A stretch of DNA of 15,294 nucleotides from Sutterella sp. UBA4713 (GCA_002404465.1 DHJT01000066.1:19496-34789); one strand, 5' to 3'. Shown: positions 6,613 through 13,977, counted from the stretch's first letter. Program-made: numbers and translations. Notes: generated by a model not told the origin, from the sequence alone.

Positions 6613-7230
6613 TTACTGCGGACGGCAGTCACAGCCGCTCGGCTGTCCGTTAAATCGATCCTCGGCGAACTTCCAATTGACGCAACTGGCAAAGAACGCC
6701 TCTACGTATTTACCGCGGGCATTGCGGTAATCCAAATAGTAAGCGTGTTCCCAAACATCGAGAACCAAAAGCGGTCGCATGTGTTCGGTAAGCGGTGTTC
6801 CTGCATTGGACGTCGAGACGATTTCAATGGCTCCGGAGGACTTGTGCACAAGCCAAACCCAACCGCTTCCAAGACGAGCAATGCTTGCTGCAAGGAACGC
6901 CTTCTTGAAGCCCTCGAAACTTCCCCACCGGGCCACAATAGCCGCCATCAATTTGCCGCCGGGCTCACCGCCGCCGTTGGGAGTTAAGCATTTCCAGAAG
7001 AACGAATGGTTAAACGCCTGCGCAGCATTATCAAAAACGGCACCCTGCGCTGTTTTAACGATTTCCTTGAGGGATTTTCCCTCGAAGATACTGCCTTTAA
7101 TCAAGGTATTCAAGTTGCTGATGTAGCCCTGATGATGCTTTCCGTAATGATACTCAAGCGTCTCACGGCTCATGGCCGGCGCGAGGCTGTCAAGCGAAAA
7201 ACCCAAAGGCGGTAAGACAAACTCTGGCAT
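6613..7230 (-). CDS. sodB: Superoxide dismutase, iron type
   Basis: Converts superoxide to oxygen and hydrogen peroxide in the cytosol. The 205-residue chain aligns by eye along its length with E. coli SodB. Metal ligands are His28 (EYHYGKHH), His75 (AAQAFNHSFFW), and Asp158 and His162 (DVWEHAYY). Gln71 in the AAQ segment is the iron-type position of the outer-sphere glutamine, and NGGGEPGG also fits Fe-SOD. The signature DVWEHAYYLDYRN is intact. The C-terminus continues about ten residues past the usual end with a tail containing GCDCRPQ (Cys200, Cys202), which E. coli SodB lacks. AGGAG lies 6 bases before the ATG. The gene follows xseA by 138 bases on the same strand; I recall xseA–sodB neighbours in other Burkholderiales. 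A clear terminator follows. Confidence 0.96.
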   Translation of the reverse strand: MPEFVLPPLGFSLDSLAPAMSRETLEYHYGKHHQGYISNLNTLIKGSIFEGKSLKEIVKTAQGAVFDNAAQAFNHSFFWKCLTPNGGGEPGGKLMAAIVARWGSFEGFKKAFLAASIARLGSGWVWLVHKSSGAIEIVSTSNAGTPLTEHMRPLLVLDVWEHAYYLDYRNARGKYVEAFFASCVNWKFAEDRFNGQPSGCDCRPQ

Positions 7231-7368
7231 GGGCGTCTCCTCTGAATAATCTAGTCGTTACAAACCCGAAATCCCGTTAAAACCGGAATCTCCCCTTCGT
7301 GACATATCATATAGGAAGAAACAAAAAAAAGACGGTTCGGGAAGAGAAAAGCCCTGAAAAATCGCAAA

Positions 7369-8904
7369 CTATTTTTTCTCGCCGATCTGTTCGATTCGCG
7401 CTAAAGCATTGCCGTCGGAAAAAGCAATCTGCACTCTCTTACAAACCGACACATCACAAATGTGCGAACACAAACGTCCGTTCTCATCGCGGACAAGGCA
7501 AAACCCGCGTTCCAAAACGCGCCTGACATCGACACTTTTCAGTCGATTTGTCAGGGCTTGCAGATGATCAAGACACATTCCCGTCTGGCGCGAATACGCC
7601 AGACGCAACCGTCTGTGTGCCGTCGTCAACCGAGTTTGCGCCTGATCAATGTCCGGCCTTATCCCGTTAAGGCGTGCCCGCAAGAGGTTTAAGGAATTTA
7701 CCCGTTGTTGCAGACCCATAAAAGATGCTTTCTCAAAGCGACTCACAAGATACATAAGTCGCTCCGAGGACGCACGCACCGAAGGTTTAGAAGACACCAA
7801 ACGGCGCGTCAGCTCTTTGACTTGCCGATCATTGTCGGCAAAAAATACCTTGGCAGTACTCTTTAAAGCATGACACGCCTCATCGGTACGCCGAGCCAAA
7901 TTGTCCAGAATCATCTCTAAAGCTCGGCGCGGATTGGCGCGTCCTTTGAGCATCTGCTCGGCAAGTCGTATCTTGGCCTCCTGAGCTGCATTGAGTCTCC
8001 GGATAAATCCGGCAACTTTCACGCCGGCCGTTTCCCATCCCGTCGTCACACATAAAGCGGCAGCCGTCGGAGTGGCCGCACGGTAATCAGCCACATAGTC
8101 TGCTATCGTCATATCGGTTTCGTGTCCGATGCCGCTTATTACCGGAAGATGCATACGAGCAATGGCTCGTGCCAAAGTTTCGCCGTTAAACGTCCACAAG
8201 TCCGAGAGTGACCCTCCGCCGCGCACCAAAAGGATACAATCGGTTTCGTTTCGCGCATCGGCCGTTTGTAGGGCACGAATCACTTGGCCTTCAGCCTCAG
8301 GGCCTTGTACAGGCGTCGGATACACAATCAACTCAACGTTAGGGGCATGCAGAGACACGGTCTTAACAACATCGCGTAACGCTGCTCCGGCACCACTTGT
8401 AACCACTCCGACGCGCCTCGGATAAAGCGGGACAGGTTTTTTTCGGGCAGTGTCAAACAACCCCTCTGACTCAAGCTTGGCCTTTAGGGCCATAAACTTG
8501 GCATAAAGAGCACCGTCTCCGGCCGGTTCCATCGATGATACGTTCAGCGAGAGTTGCCCGCGCGGCATGTAGATATTCAAGTTGCCGCTTACCTGAACCA
8601 AATCACCGACTTTCGGGATATAGGTCTGAGCAAATCGCTTTTGACGGAAAAAACAAAGTTGCAGGACTGCATCTCGATGTTCGTCTTTTAAATCGATGTA
8701 CCAATGTCCGGAAGCGGCCGGTTTAAAGGCATGGATTTCGCCGATGACGCGAACAAGGCCGAACTTGCCGGTCACAACAGCATTGAGTTGTCCTAAAAGA
8801 TCGGCAACGGAAAAAAGCGGCGCCTCCCGAAACGAGTCGGGAAGCGAGAATAAATCGTCATCCTCAAACATAGAGAGACGCGCCTTCTTCGGGGTCTTTA
8901 GCAC
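7369..8904 (-). CDS. xseA: Exodeoxyribonuclease VII large subunit
   Basis: Catalytic subunit of exonuclease VII, which degrades single-stranded DNA from both ends to short oligonucleotides during repair, in complex with several XseB subunits. The 511-residue chain shows the N-terminal OB-fold (about 29-125: SVADLLGQLNAVV, VIGEIHAFK, HWYIDLKD). The catalytic core has YPRRVGVVTSGAGAALRDV, LVRGGGSLSDLW, PVISGIGHETD and DYRAATPTAAA. A long helical region and a C-terminal domain (ERGFCLVRDENG) follow. The longest reading starts at GTG 8904; an in-frame ATG at 8871 (MFEDDD) would remove 11 residues. Neither has a convincing Shine-Dalgarno, so the start is open. The IF-1 paralogue ends 17 bases upstream, suggesting cotranscription from the promoter near 9256-9283. 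XseB is not in the window. Confidence 0.95.
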   Translation of the reverse strand: MLKTPKKARLSMFEDDDLFSLPDSFREAPLFSVADLLGQLNAVVTGKFGLVRVIGEIHAFKPAASGHWYIDLKDEHRDAVLQLCFFRQKRFAQTYIPKVGDLVQVSGNLNIYMPRGQLSLNVSSMEPAGDGALYAKFMALKAKLESEGLFDTARKKPVPLYPRRVGVVTSGAGAALRDVVKTVSLHAPNVELIVYPTPVQGPEAEGQVIRALQTADARNETDCILLVRGGGSLSDLWTFNGETLARAIARMHLPVISGIGHETDMTIADYVADYRAATPTAAALCVTTGWETAGVKVAGFIRRLNAAQEAKIRLAEQMLKGRANPRRALEMILDNLARRTDEACHALKSTAKVFFADNDRQVKELTRRLVSSKPSVRASSERLMYLVSRFEKASFMGLQQRVNSLNLLRARLNGIRPDIDQAQTRLTTAHRRLRLAYSRQTGMCLDHLQALTNRLKSVDVRRVLERGFCLVRDENGRLCSHICDVSVCKRVQIAFSDGNALARIEQIGEKK

Positions 8905-8921
8905 CCGGAAATGAAACCCGA

Positions 8922-9182
8922 TTAACGACGACGGGCAGGAGCAGGAGCCGCAACCGGCCGACCGTCAATATGACGGAACGTAATGCGACCCTTCGTCAAA
9001 TCATACGGAGAAAGTTCCAAGGAGACCTTGTCTCCTGCCAAAATACGAATGTGGTGCTTGCGCATTTTGCCGTTTGTGTAAGCAATGAGCTCATGCCCGT
9101 TTTCCAATTTCACGCGATACCGCGCATCGGGAAGCACTTCAAGCACTTCACCGGCCATTTCAATCAGGTCTTCTTTTGCCAT
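8922..9182 (-). CDS. infA: Translation initiation factor IF-1 paralogue
   Basis: A small OB-fold protein that binds the 30S A-site during translation initiation together with IF-2 and IF-3. The 86 residues begin MAKEDLIEMAGEVLEVLPDA and contain the family core RYRVKLENGHELIAYTNGKM, HHIRILAGDKVSLELSPYD and KGRITFR. Canonical IF-1 has 72 residues; here a tail rich in Pro, Ala and Arg ending ARRR is added, as in the second IF-1 found in many Burkholderiales outside the ribosomal-protein operons. An upstream in-frame extension to 9401 exists, but homology begins at the ATG at 9180-9182. The Shine-Dalgarno is weak. It leads a minus-strand unit with xseA 17 bases downstream and is divergent from thiM. 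Whether it replaces or supplements a canonical infA elsewhere cannot be seen. Confidence 0.93.
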   Translation of the reverse strand: MAKEDLIEMAGEVLEVLPDARYRVKLENGHELIAYTNGKMRKHHIRILAGDKVSLELSPYDLTKGRITFRHIDGRPVAAPAPARRR

Positions 9183-9255
9183 AAATCCATAAAAGAAAGT
9201 AAAAAAACACGGCCACAGGCTTAATTTAAGAAGCCGTTCCGTATGCAACGAGGGC

Positions 9256-9283
9256 ATTTTACCCACGACTTTGCTCATTGCAA
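9256..9283 (-). promoter_or_regulatory. Putative promoter of the IF-1 paralogue and xseA
   Basis: On the minus strand TTGCAA (9278-9283) and TAAAAT (complement of 9256-9261) are 16 bases apart. The -35 hexamer overlaps an inverted repeat TTTGCT/AGCAAA (9270-9275 and 9283-9288). The predicted start near 9249 leaves a leader of about 65 bases. Confidence 0.4.
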
Positions 9284-9365
9284 GCAAATTGGGCTGAAAA
9301 AACAACGCGTCCGGTTCGTTGCGTTTCGGCACAGTCGGCTCATAAAAGGCGCCCCTGCCCACCCT

Positions 9366-9371
9366 TATAAT
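9366..9371 (+). promoter_or_regulatory. Putative -10 box (TATAAT) of thiM-thiE
   Basis: A perfect TATAAT lies 53 bases before the thiM ATG. No good -35 hexamer lies 16-18 bases upstream, where the sequence is near TAAAAG. A start near 9378 would leave a leader of under 50 bases, too short for a TPP riboswitch; no CTGAGA or matching thi-box core is visible in 9183-9424. Confidence 0.4.
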
Positions 9372-9424
9372 GCGGAAAACTTGCACGGCACCTTTATCCA
9401 CCGCCGTTAACTAAAAGAGAACCC

Positions 9425-10204
9425 ATGCAAATCCAACCCCTCCAATTGTCGGTCGCTCACAATGAATGGGCGCGCGTCCGTCGCACCAATCCCCTTGTTC
9501 ACTGCATGACTAATGCAGTTGCTTGTGCCTTCACGGCCGATGTACTTGCTGCGGCCGGCGCCAGTCCCGCCATGCTTCCGGCGAAAGAAGAAGCGCCGGA
9601 CTTTACGCGAATTGCCGCATCGCTTCTTGTCAATGTCGGAACTCTCACGAGGCCCGATGCCGACGCGATGCTCATTACAACCCGTGCAGCCTTGTACGCT
9701 AAGAAACCCTGGGTTCTTGACCCGGTTGCCGCCGGCGTCTCAGTTTGGCGTGATGCCGTTATTGCCAAACTCGTACTCAACGCCCCGGCAGTAATTCGAG
9801 GCAACCCCTCGGAAATCGTAGCGCTAAGCGGCGGAGAAAAAACTGCCAAGGGCGTAGACAGTGTCCTGACAAGTCGCGATGCACTCCAAGCAGCCGTCAC
9901 GCTGGCAAGCGCATCCCAAACAATCGTGGCCGTCACGGGTGAAACAGATTACATCACGGACGGGATTCGCACGCTTTGCGTGACAGGCGGAAATGCCAAA
10001 GTCAGTCGCGTCGTCGGAACCGGTTGCTCTTTATCGGCTCTCGTTGCCGCATTCGTTCCGGGGGCGTCCGATACGCTTGTTGCCGTCGCCTCGGCCTGCG
10101 CTCTGGCAAAAAATGCCGCTCAATTCGTCGGCAACAAACCCTACGGAACTTTCCGCACAGCCTATTTGGATGCCATTGAAACTTTAAGCATTAAATCCCT
10201 GTAA
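9425..10204 (+). CDS. thiM: Hydroxyethylthiazole kinase
   Basis: Phosphorylates 4-methyl-5-(2-hydroxyethyl)thiazole with ATP, salvaging the thiazole half of thiamine in the cytosol. The 259-residue length is usual. Conserved parts are PLVHCMTNAVACAFTADVLAAAGASPAM (23-50; substrate pocket), LLVNVGTL, PWVLDPVAAG, the phosphate-contacting RGNPSEI (125-131), VTGETDYI and the anion-hole segment VVGTGCSLSALVAAF with Cys201. The usual His-Asn-Ile after PLV reads His-Cys-Met here, a modest deviation. The stop codon overlaps the thiE start as TAATG, so the two are translationally coupled. No thiD is adjacent. The leader shows a -10 box but no TPP riboswitch, so feedback by thiamine diphosphate is not evident. 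Assignment is secure. Confidence 0.95.
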   Translation: MQIQPLQLSVAHNEWARVRRTNPLVHCMTNAVACAFTADVLAAAGASPAMLPAKEEAPDFTRIAASLLVNVGTLTRPDADAMLITTRAALYAKKPWVLDPVAAGVSVWRDAVIAKLVLNAPAVIRGNPSEIVALSGGEKTAKGVDSVLTSRDALQAAVTLASASQTIVAVTGETDYITDGIRTLCVTGGNAKVSRVVGTGCSLSALVAAFVPGASDTLVAVASACALAKNAAQFVGNKPYGTFRTAYLDAIETLSIKSL

Positions 10205-10842
10205 TGCGACACCCCATCGATTTGACACTTTATCTGGTTTTAGACCCCACGTTGTGCGCAGGAGAAAACGGCATGGTGCAAACGGCTCAGATTGCAGCCC
10301 AATCCGGGGCTACCTGCGTACAACTTCGCGCTCCGAATTGGTGTACGGACAAATTGATTTCTTGCGGAAACAAATTAAAACGCGTTTTAGCGCCCTACGG
10401 GGTACCGCTCATTGTCAACAACGATGTCAAAGCTGCCCAAATGATTCAAGCTGACGGGCTTCATATCGGTCAAAGCGACATGCCGGCCGCTCAAGCACGG
10501 GAGCAACTCGGTCCGGATGCCATCATCGGACTTTCGATTACGCGACGCGACGAAATCGGCACGCTTGATCCAAAACTCGTTGATTATGCCGGGGTCGGAC
10601 CTGTTTACACCACTTGTACAAAAAAAGACGCCGCTCCGGCCATGGGCCCGCAAGAACTTCGGTATATCGCGGAGCATCTGTCGGTTCCGGTTGTTGCAAT
10701 CGGCGGCATCGGTGTTGCACAAGCCCCGGTGATGCGCCAAGCCGGTGTTCAAGGCATTGCCGTTGTCTCGGCCATATGCGGTCAACGTGACATTGCTCTG
10801 TCCACAAGAATGCTCCGATGCGCGTTCAGTCAAGTTTCCTAA
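10204..10842 (+). CDS. thiE: Thiamine-phosphate synthase
   Basis: Joins hydroxymethylpyrimidine diphosphate and thiazole phosphate (the ThiM product) to give thiamine monophosphate. It is a TIM-barrel protein of 212 residues, a normal length. Visible motifs are LYLVLDP (9-15), VQLRAPN (39-45), IVNNDV (70-75), ADGLHIGQSDMP (83-94), YAGVGPVYTT (128-137) and VVAIGGIG toward the C-terminus, which build the diphosphate and magnesium sites. The usual QLREK reads QLRAPN, so the Glu and Lys after Arg42 are absent. This is a real deviation, possibly lineage-typical, that deserves alignment. The ATG overlaps the thiM stop codon by one base, so the gene is expressed with thiM. The pair suggests thiazole salvage rather than de novo thiazole synthesis at this locus. 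Confidence 0.92.
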   Translation: MRHPIDLTLYLVLDPTLCAGENGMVQTAQIAAQSGATCVQLRAPNWCTDKLISCGNKLKRVLAPYGVPLIVNNDVKAAQMIQADGLHIGQSDMPAAQAREQLGPDAIIGLSITRRDEIGTLDPKLVDYAGVGPVYTTCTKKDAAPAMGPQELRYIAEHLSVPVVAIGGIGVAQAPVMRQAGVQGIAVVSAICGQRDIALSTRMLRCAFSQVS

Positions 10843-10866
10843 GCAATTTAAGAAGCCTTCTGACTG

Positions 10867-10890
10867 TATAGTCTTCTCACACAGGACTAT
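10867..10890 (+). promoter_or_regulatory. Inverted repeat over a likely -10 box upstream of the aminotransferase gene
   Basis: ATAGTC (10868-10873) and GACTAT (10885-10890) are perfect inverted repeats with an 11-base spacer. The left arm overlaps TATAGT (10867-10872), a 5 of 6 match to a -10 box. The right arm ends 15 bases before the ATG, close to AGGAGG. This could be an operator or a leader hairpin affecting the ribosome-binding site. No strong -35 was found. Confidence 0.4.
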
Positions 10891-10905
10891 GCAGGAGGGT
10901 TTACC

Positions 10906-12111
10906 ATGAACGAAGATTTATTCAGCACACTCAGAGAAGCACCGGCAGATCCGATTCTCGGCGTTTCCGAGCGCTTTGCGCGTGATACACGTGACGAAAA
11001 GGTTAATCTGGGTGTCGGCGCCTATCTGGACGAAAACGGTAATCCGACAACTCTGACAGTCGTTCGAAATGAAGAAACGGCCTTGGCCGCCACTGCCGGG
11101 GGCTCACGCCACTATTACGGCCCCATGAGCGGTGATGCCGTTTTACGCAACGCCGTACAGCAATTGCTTTTCGGGTCGGAAAGCGAAATTATCCGCTCGC
11201 ATCGCGCCGCCACAATCCAAACTCTCGGGGGCACGGGTGCCCTACGCCTTGCCGGCGATCTCTTGTTTACACGATGTGCCTGCACGGTCGGTGCCACAAG
11301 CAACCCGACTTGGGGCAACCACAACGCCCTATTTGCCGCCTCGGGATTGAAAGTTCTTCGCTATCGGTACTACACCCCGAAAGGCGGAGTTGACTTTTCC
11401 GGGCTTACACAAGACTTAAATGCGCTTCCGGACAAAAGCGTTGTTCTTTTGCATGCCTGTTGCCACAATCCGACCGGCTACGACCTGACAAAGGCACAAT
11501 GGGATGAGGTGTTGGATATTTGCCGAAAAAATCACCTGATTGCCTTGCTCGACATCGCTTACCAAGGCTTCGGAGACGGACTTGTCGAAGATACGTACGC
11601 CGTGCGTCTTTTTGCCCGGTCCGGGCTGGATTTTTGCGTTGCAAGTTCTTTTTCCAAAAACTTCGGACTGTACGGAGAGCGCATCGGTGCCCTGACAGTT
11701 GTCACGCAAAACGAAAAAGAGGCATATGCCGTTTTGACAAACGCCGAAAGCCTCGTACGTAGCAGTTACTCCAATCCTCCGCTTCACGGAGCTCGGATTG
11801 TGCGCAACGTTTTGACGGATCCGGAGAAAAAAGGTGCGTGGGAAAAGGAAGTGGCCGGCATGCGAAATCGCATCCGCACAATGCGTATCACACTGGCACA
11901 AAACATAAAAGAGATCGGAGCCAAACGCGACTTTAGCTTCATCACACGTCAAAAAGGCATGTTCTCTTACACGGGTTTTACGCCCGAACAAATTGAGCGT
12001 TTGGCGCGTGAGTTCGGGATTTATGCCGTCTCTAACGGACGCATTTGTTTGTGCGGATTAAACGACAAAAACATTGCATACGTGGCGGAGGCTTTTTCTG
12101 CCGTACTCTGA
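10906..12111 (+). CDS. Class I aspartate/aromatic amino acid aminotransferase
   Basis: PLP-dependent transaminase moving amino groups between aspartate or aromatic amino acids and 2-oxoglutarate. The 401 residues match the AspC/TyrB family. Visible are VNLGVGAYLDENG (33-45), TIQTLGGTGALR (103-114), the ring-stacking NPTWGNHNALF with Trp136, HACCHNPTG with Asn188, ALLDIAYQGFGDG with Asp216 and Tyr219, and SSFSKNFGLYGERIG with the PLP lysine Lys251 and Arg259. The C-terminal substrate segment reads GRICLCGLN where the family usually has GRINVAGL; the substrate-binding arginine is retained. AspC and TyrB cannot be separated by eye, so no symbol is given. The ATG has a strong AGGAGG upstream. It lies 63 bases after thiE with an inverted repeat between them, so separate control is likely. 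Confidence 0.93.
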   Translation: MNEDLFSTLREAPADPILGVSERFARDTRDEKVNLGVGAYLDENGNPTTLTVVRNEETALAATAGGSRHYYGPMSGDAVLRNAVQQLLFGSESEIIRSHRAATIQTLGGTGALRLAGDLLFTRCACTVGATSNPTWGNHNALFAASGLKVLRYRYYTPKGGVDFSGLTQDLNALPDKSVVLLHACCHNPTGYDLTKAQWDEVLDICRKNHLIALLDIAYQGFGDGLVEDTYAVRLFARSGLDFCVASSFSKNFGLYGERIGALTVVTQNEKEAYAVLTNAESLVRSSYSNPPLHGARIVRNVLTDPEKKGAWEKEVAGMRNRIRTMRITLAQNIKEIGAKRDFSFITRQKGMFSYTGFTPEQIERLAREFGIYAVSNGRICLCGLNDKNIAYVAEAFSAVL

Positions 12112-12124
12112 AAAATCTGCAACA

Positions 12125-12147
12125 AGAGAAAAGCGTGTCTTTTCTCT
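12125..12147 (+). terminator. AU-rich hairpin after the aminotransferase gene
   Basis: AGAGAAAAG (12125-12133) pairs perfectly with CTTTTCTCT (12139-12147) around a 5-base loop, 13 bases after the stop codon. There is no T-tract beyond the stem. It may protect the 3' end or be a weak terminator. Confidence 0.45.
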
Positions 12148-12203
12148 CAGAACAACACATCGGGAACGCCCGCTTATCGCCGTCGAAAAAACTTAAAATT
12201 GTC

Positions 12204-12232
12204 TTGCCAATTTTTTCGATTGTGTATATAGT
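12204..12232 (+). promoter_or_regulatory. Promoter of tRNA-Asn
   Basis: TTGCCA (12204-12209) and TATAGT (12227-12232) are separated by exactly 17 bases in an AT-rich stretch. Transcription would begin near 12239, a few bases before the mature tRNA 5' end at 12246. Confidence 0.75.
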
Positions 12233-12245
12233 TTCGCTTCTGCAT

Positions 12246-12321
12246 TCCCCGATAGCTCAGTCGGTAGAGCAACGGACTGTTAATCCGTGGGTCGTTGGTT
12301 CGAGCCCAACTCGGGGAGCCA
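12246..12321 (+). tRNA. tRNA-Asn (anticodon GUU)
   Basis: A complete 76-base cloverleaf. The acceptor stem TCCCCGA pairs with TCGGGGA (12311-12317). The D arm is GCTC/GAGC, the anticodon stem ACGGA/TCCGT encloses loop CTGTTAA with GTT at 12279-12281, and the T arm is GTTGG/CCAAC with TTCGAGC. The discriminator is G12318 and CCA (12319-12321) is encoded. It has its own promoter and terminator, so it is a monocistronic tRNA unit. Confidence 0.97.
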
Positions 12322-12332
12322 GATTGAAAATC

Positions 12333-12359
12333 GGTCCACCTGTTGGTGGCCTTTTTTTT
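12333..12359 (+). terminator. Rho-independent terminator after tRNA-Asn
   Basis: CCACC (12336-12340) pairs with GGTGG (12345-12349) over a TGTT loop, extended by GG/CC across a bulged T, and is followed by eight T residues (12352-12359). It ends 38 bases after the tRNA. Confidence 0.88.
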
Positions 12360-12439
12360 GCATACTGTCGAATGTAAAGATTAAGAACTGGCAAGACCTC
12401 TTAGGCTTTACGAAAGGATTCGTTTCGAGCAATCTCTCC

Positions 12440-13399
12440 ATGCAAACACTTGAGCGCTTTAGCCGGTTCGCCAACAAAACCTTTCCACTGTGGATTCTCG
12501 TGTTTGCAGGTCTGGCCTACCTGAAGCCCGAATTCTTTGTCGGTCTTTCGTCCTGGGTTTCCCCCATGCTCGGAATCGTGATGTTCGGCATGGGTTTGAC
12601 TTTGTCAATTTCAGATTTCAAAGCCGTCCTTTCCCACCCCACGGAAGTTATCCTCGGCATTTTTGCCCAATACAGTTTGATGCCGGCCATTGCCTACGGT
12701 CTGTGTGTCTTTCTCAACTTACCGGGGGAACTGGCCATCGGTGTAATCCTGGTCGGAGCCTGCCCGGGTGGAACATCAAGCAATGTCTTGACATACCTGG
12801 CGCGCGGCGACGTGGCCCTGTCGGTCACATTGACAAGTTGCACGACGCTTTTAGCTCCCTTTGTCACCCCAACCGTCGTCGCTTGGCTCGCCCAAGAATG
12901 GGTTGCTATTGACCCCTTTGCCATGTTCAAATCCATCTGCTGGATTATTCTCATTCCCGTTGCTGCAGGCGTTGCCGTACATGCACTTATCGGAGAAAAA
13001 ATCCGCAAGGCTTCCGACGTTCTTCCGCTTTTGAGTATCGCAGTCATTGTTGTCATTGTATCCGTTGTCGTCGCCGGTGCTCGCGACTCTTTGGCTCAAG
13101 CCGTTCCTTTGGCTTTTCTAGCCGTCATTCTTCATAACGGACTGGGATTGACCCTCGGGTACCTTCTGGCCTTAGCCTGCGGTGCAAATCTTGCCAAGCG
13201 CAAGTGCATCGCCCTGGAGGTAGGGACTCAAAACGCCGGGCTCGGTGCTGCCTTAGCTACGTTGCACTTTGCCGCAATGCCGATGATTGCCGTCCCGTCA
13301 GCCATTTTCAGTTTCTGGAATATTATTTCCGGGTCGATTGTTGCTTCCTATTTTCGAAAAATTGACCGAGAGAAAACGCACAAAAACGCCGATTTTTGA
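12440..13399 (+). CDS. BASS-family (bile acid:sodium symporter-like) transporter
   Basis: An inner-membrane sodium-coupled organic-anion transporter, 319 residues and about ten hydrophobic segments from the ATG at 12440. Family markers are SPMLGIVMFGMGLTLS (helix 2 region), GACPGGTSSNVLTYLARGDVALSV (the discontinuous helix and sodium-site motif) and EVGTQNAGLGAALA (the second crossover motif). Bacterial relatives such as YocS or PanS carry 2-keto acids, pantoate-like compounds or bile-acid-like substrates; the substrate here is unknown. The same frame stays open upstream to 12287, but that extension would overlap tRNA-Asn and its terminator. The ATG at 12440 also fits the usual N-terminus, although its Shine-Dalgarno is weak. 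A terminator-like hairpin follows 34 bases after the stop codon. Confidence 0.9.
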   Translation: MQTLERFSRFANKTFPLWILVFAGLAYLKPEFFVGLSSWVSPMLGIVMFGMGLTLSISDFKAVLSHPTEVILGIFAQYSLMPAIAYGLCVFLNLPGELAIGVILVGACPGGTSSNVLTYLARGDVALSVTLTSCTTLLAPFVTPTVVAWLAQEWVAIDPFAMFKSICWIILIPVAAGVAVHALIGEKIRKASDVLPLLSIAVIVVIVSVVVAGARDSLAQAVPLAFLAVILHNGLGLTLGYLLALACGANLAKRKCIALEVGTQNAGLGAALATLHFAAMPMIAVPSAIFSFWNIISGSIVASYFRKIDREKTHKNADF

Positions 13400-13432
13400 T
13401 ATAGTTTGCCCGTCTGCCCGTGATGTTTCTGC

Positions 13433-13466
13433 ATCGCGCCCCAGTTTCGGAGTTGTCGCGATTTTT
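13433..13466 (+). terminator. Probable terminator after the BASS transporter gene
   Basis: ATCGCG (13433-13438) pairs perfectly with CGCGAT (13457-13462) over an 18-base loop that can pair further internally, and runs directly into TTTTT (13462-13466). The rest of the gap to trxA (13467-13582) is C-rich and shows no confident promoter. Confidence 0.55.
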
Positions 13467-13582
13467 CCCTCTTGAGCTTCGCATCGTGTGCCCGCCCGGC
13501 TTGTTTGCGTTTGCAATACGAAAAATCCCGATGGCCGTAATACGTAAGCTTTTTCACAACCGTTGAACAAAGGAATCTCCTG

Positions 13583-13912
13583 ATGAGTGATTTAATCCTC
13601 TCCGTTTCCGACAGCGATTTTCAGTCCGAAGTCACTTCAGTGACCGACAGGCCCGTTCTCGTCGATTTTTGGGCACCGTGGTGCGGTCCGTGCCGCATGC
13701 TCACCCCTCTGATTGAAGCCGCGGCACAGGAGTATGACGGACGCGTCCTTTTTGCCAAATACAACGTCGATGAAGGCGGCCAAGTCGCCGCCGAATACGG
13801 CATACGCGGCGTGCCGACGTTACTTGTCTTTAAGAACGGAGAGCTGATCGGACAGCACACCGGCATGATGGCCAAATCTCAGTTAACCGCCTTTATTGAA
13901 CAATATCTTTAA
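13583..13912 (+). CDS. trxA: Thioredoxin 1
   Basis: Small cytosolic disulfide reductase, kept reduced by thioredoxin reductase and NADPH, serving ribonucleotide reductase, methionine sulfoxide reductase and general protein thiols. The 109 residues show the thioredoxin fold: VLVDFWAPWCGPCRML with the active-site Cys34-Gly-Pro-Cys37, the conserved buried Asp28, the cis-proline segment RGVPTLLVFKNG, and a C-terminal helix. The length matches E. coli TrxA. The start has AGGA within AAAGGAATC about 8 bases upstream. It is followed by rho after 65 bases, the same order as trxA–rho in E. coli. A leader hairpin lies between the two genes. Confidence 0.97.
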   Translation: MSDLILSVSDSDFQSEVTSVTDRPVLVDFWAPWCGPCRMLTPLIEAAAQEYDGRVLFAKYNVDEGGQVAAEYGIRGVPTLLVFKNGELIGQHTGMMAKSQLTAFIEQYL

Positions 13913-13927
13913 CCGTTTCTCCTAAGA

Positions 13928-13953
13928 AAGCAGACGTGCACGAGCGTCTGCTT
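13928..13953 (+). promoter_or_regulatory. Hairpin between trxA and rho (terminator or rho attenuator)
   Basis: AAGCAGACG (13928-13936) and CGTCTGCTT (13945-13953) form a perfect 9-bp stem with an 8-base loop, 15 bases after the trxA stop codon. GATGTTTTCTTTCCTTC follows, pyrimidine-rich but with an interrupted T-tract. It could partly end trxA transcripts or act in control of rho. It lies 24 bases before the rho ATG. Confidence 0.6.
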
Positions 13954-13977
13954 GATGTTTTCTTTCCTTCTTATTTC

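Noticed and set aside
9183..9401. N-terminal extension of the IF-1 frame by 73 residues
   Set aside because: IF-1 homology begins at the ATG ending at 9182; the extension has no family match and covers the likely promoter.
9183..9424. TPP riboswitch before thiM
   Set aside because: No CTGAGA segment or paired thi-box core is visible, and the -10 box leaves a leader under 50 bases. CCCTTATAATGCGG only superficially recalls the motif.
11416..11991. A 191-codon minus-strand frame inside the aminotransferase gene
   Set aside because: It is antisense to an intact, well-conserved gene and has no recognisable domain or ribosome-binding site.
12287..12439. N-terminal extension of the BASS transporter frame
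   Set aside because: It would start inside tRNA-Asn and run through its terminator; homology begins at ATG 12440.
12246..12440. Integrated element at the tRNA-Asn 3' end
   Set aside because: There is no integrase, no repeated tRNA 3' end downstream, and the following genes (BASS transporter, trxA, rho) are ordinary chromosomal genes.
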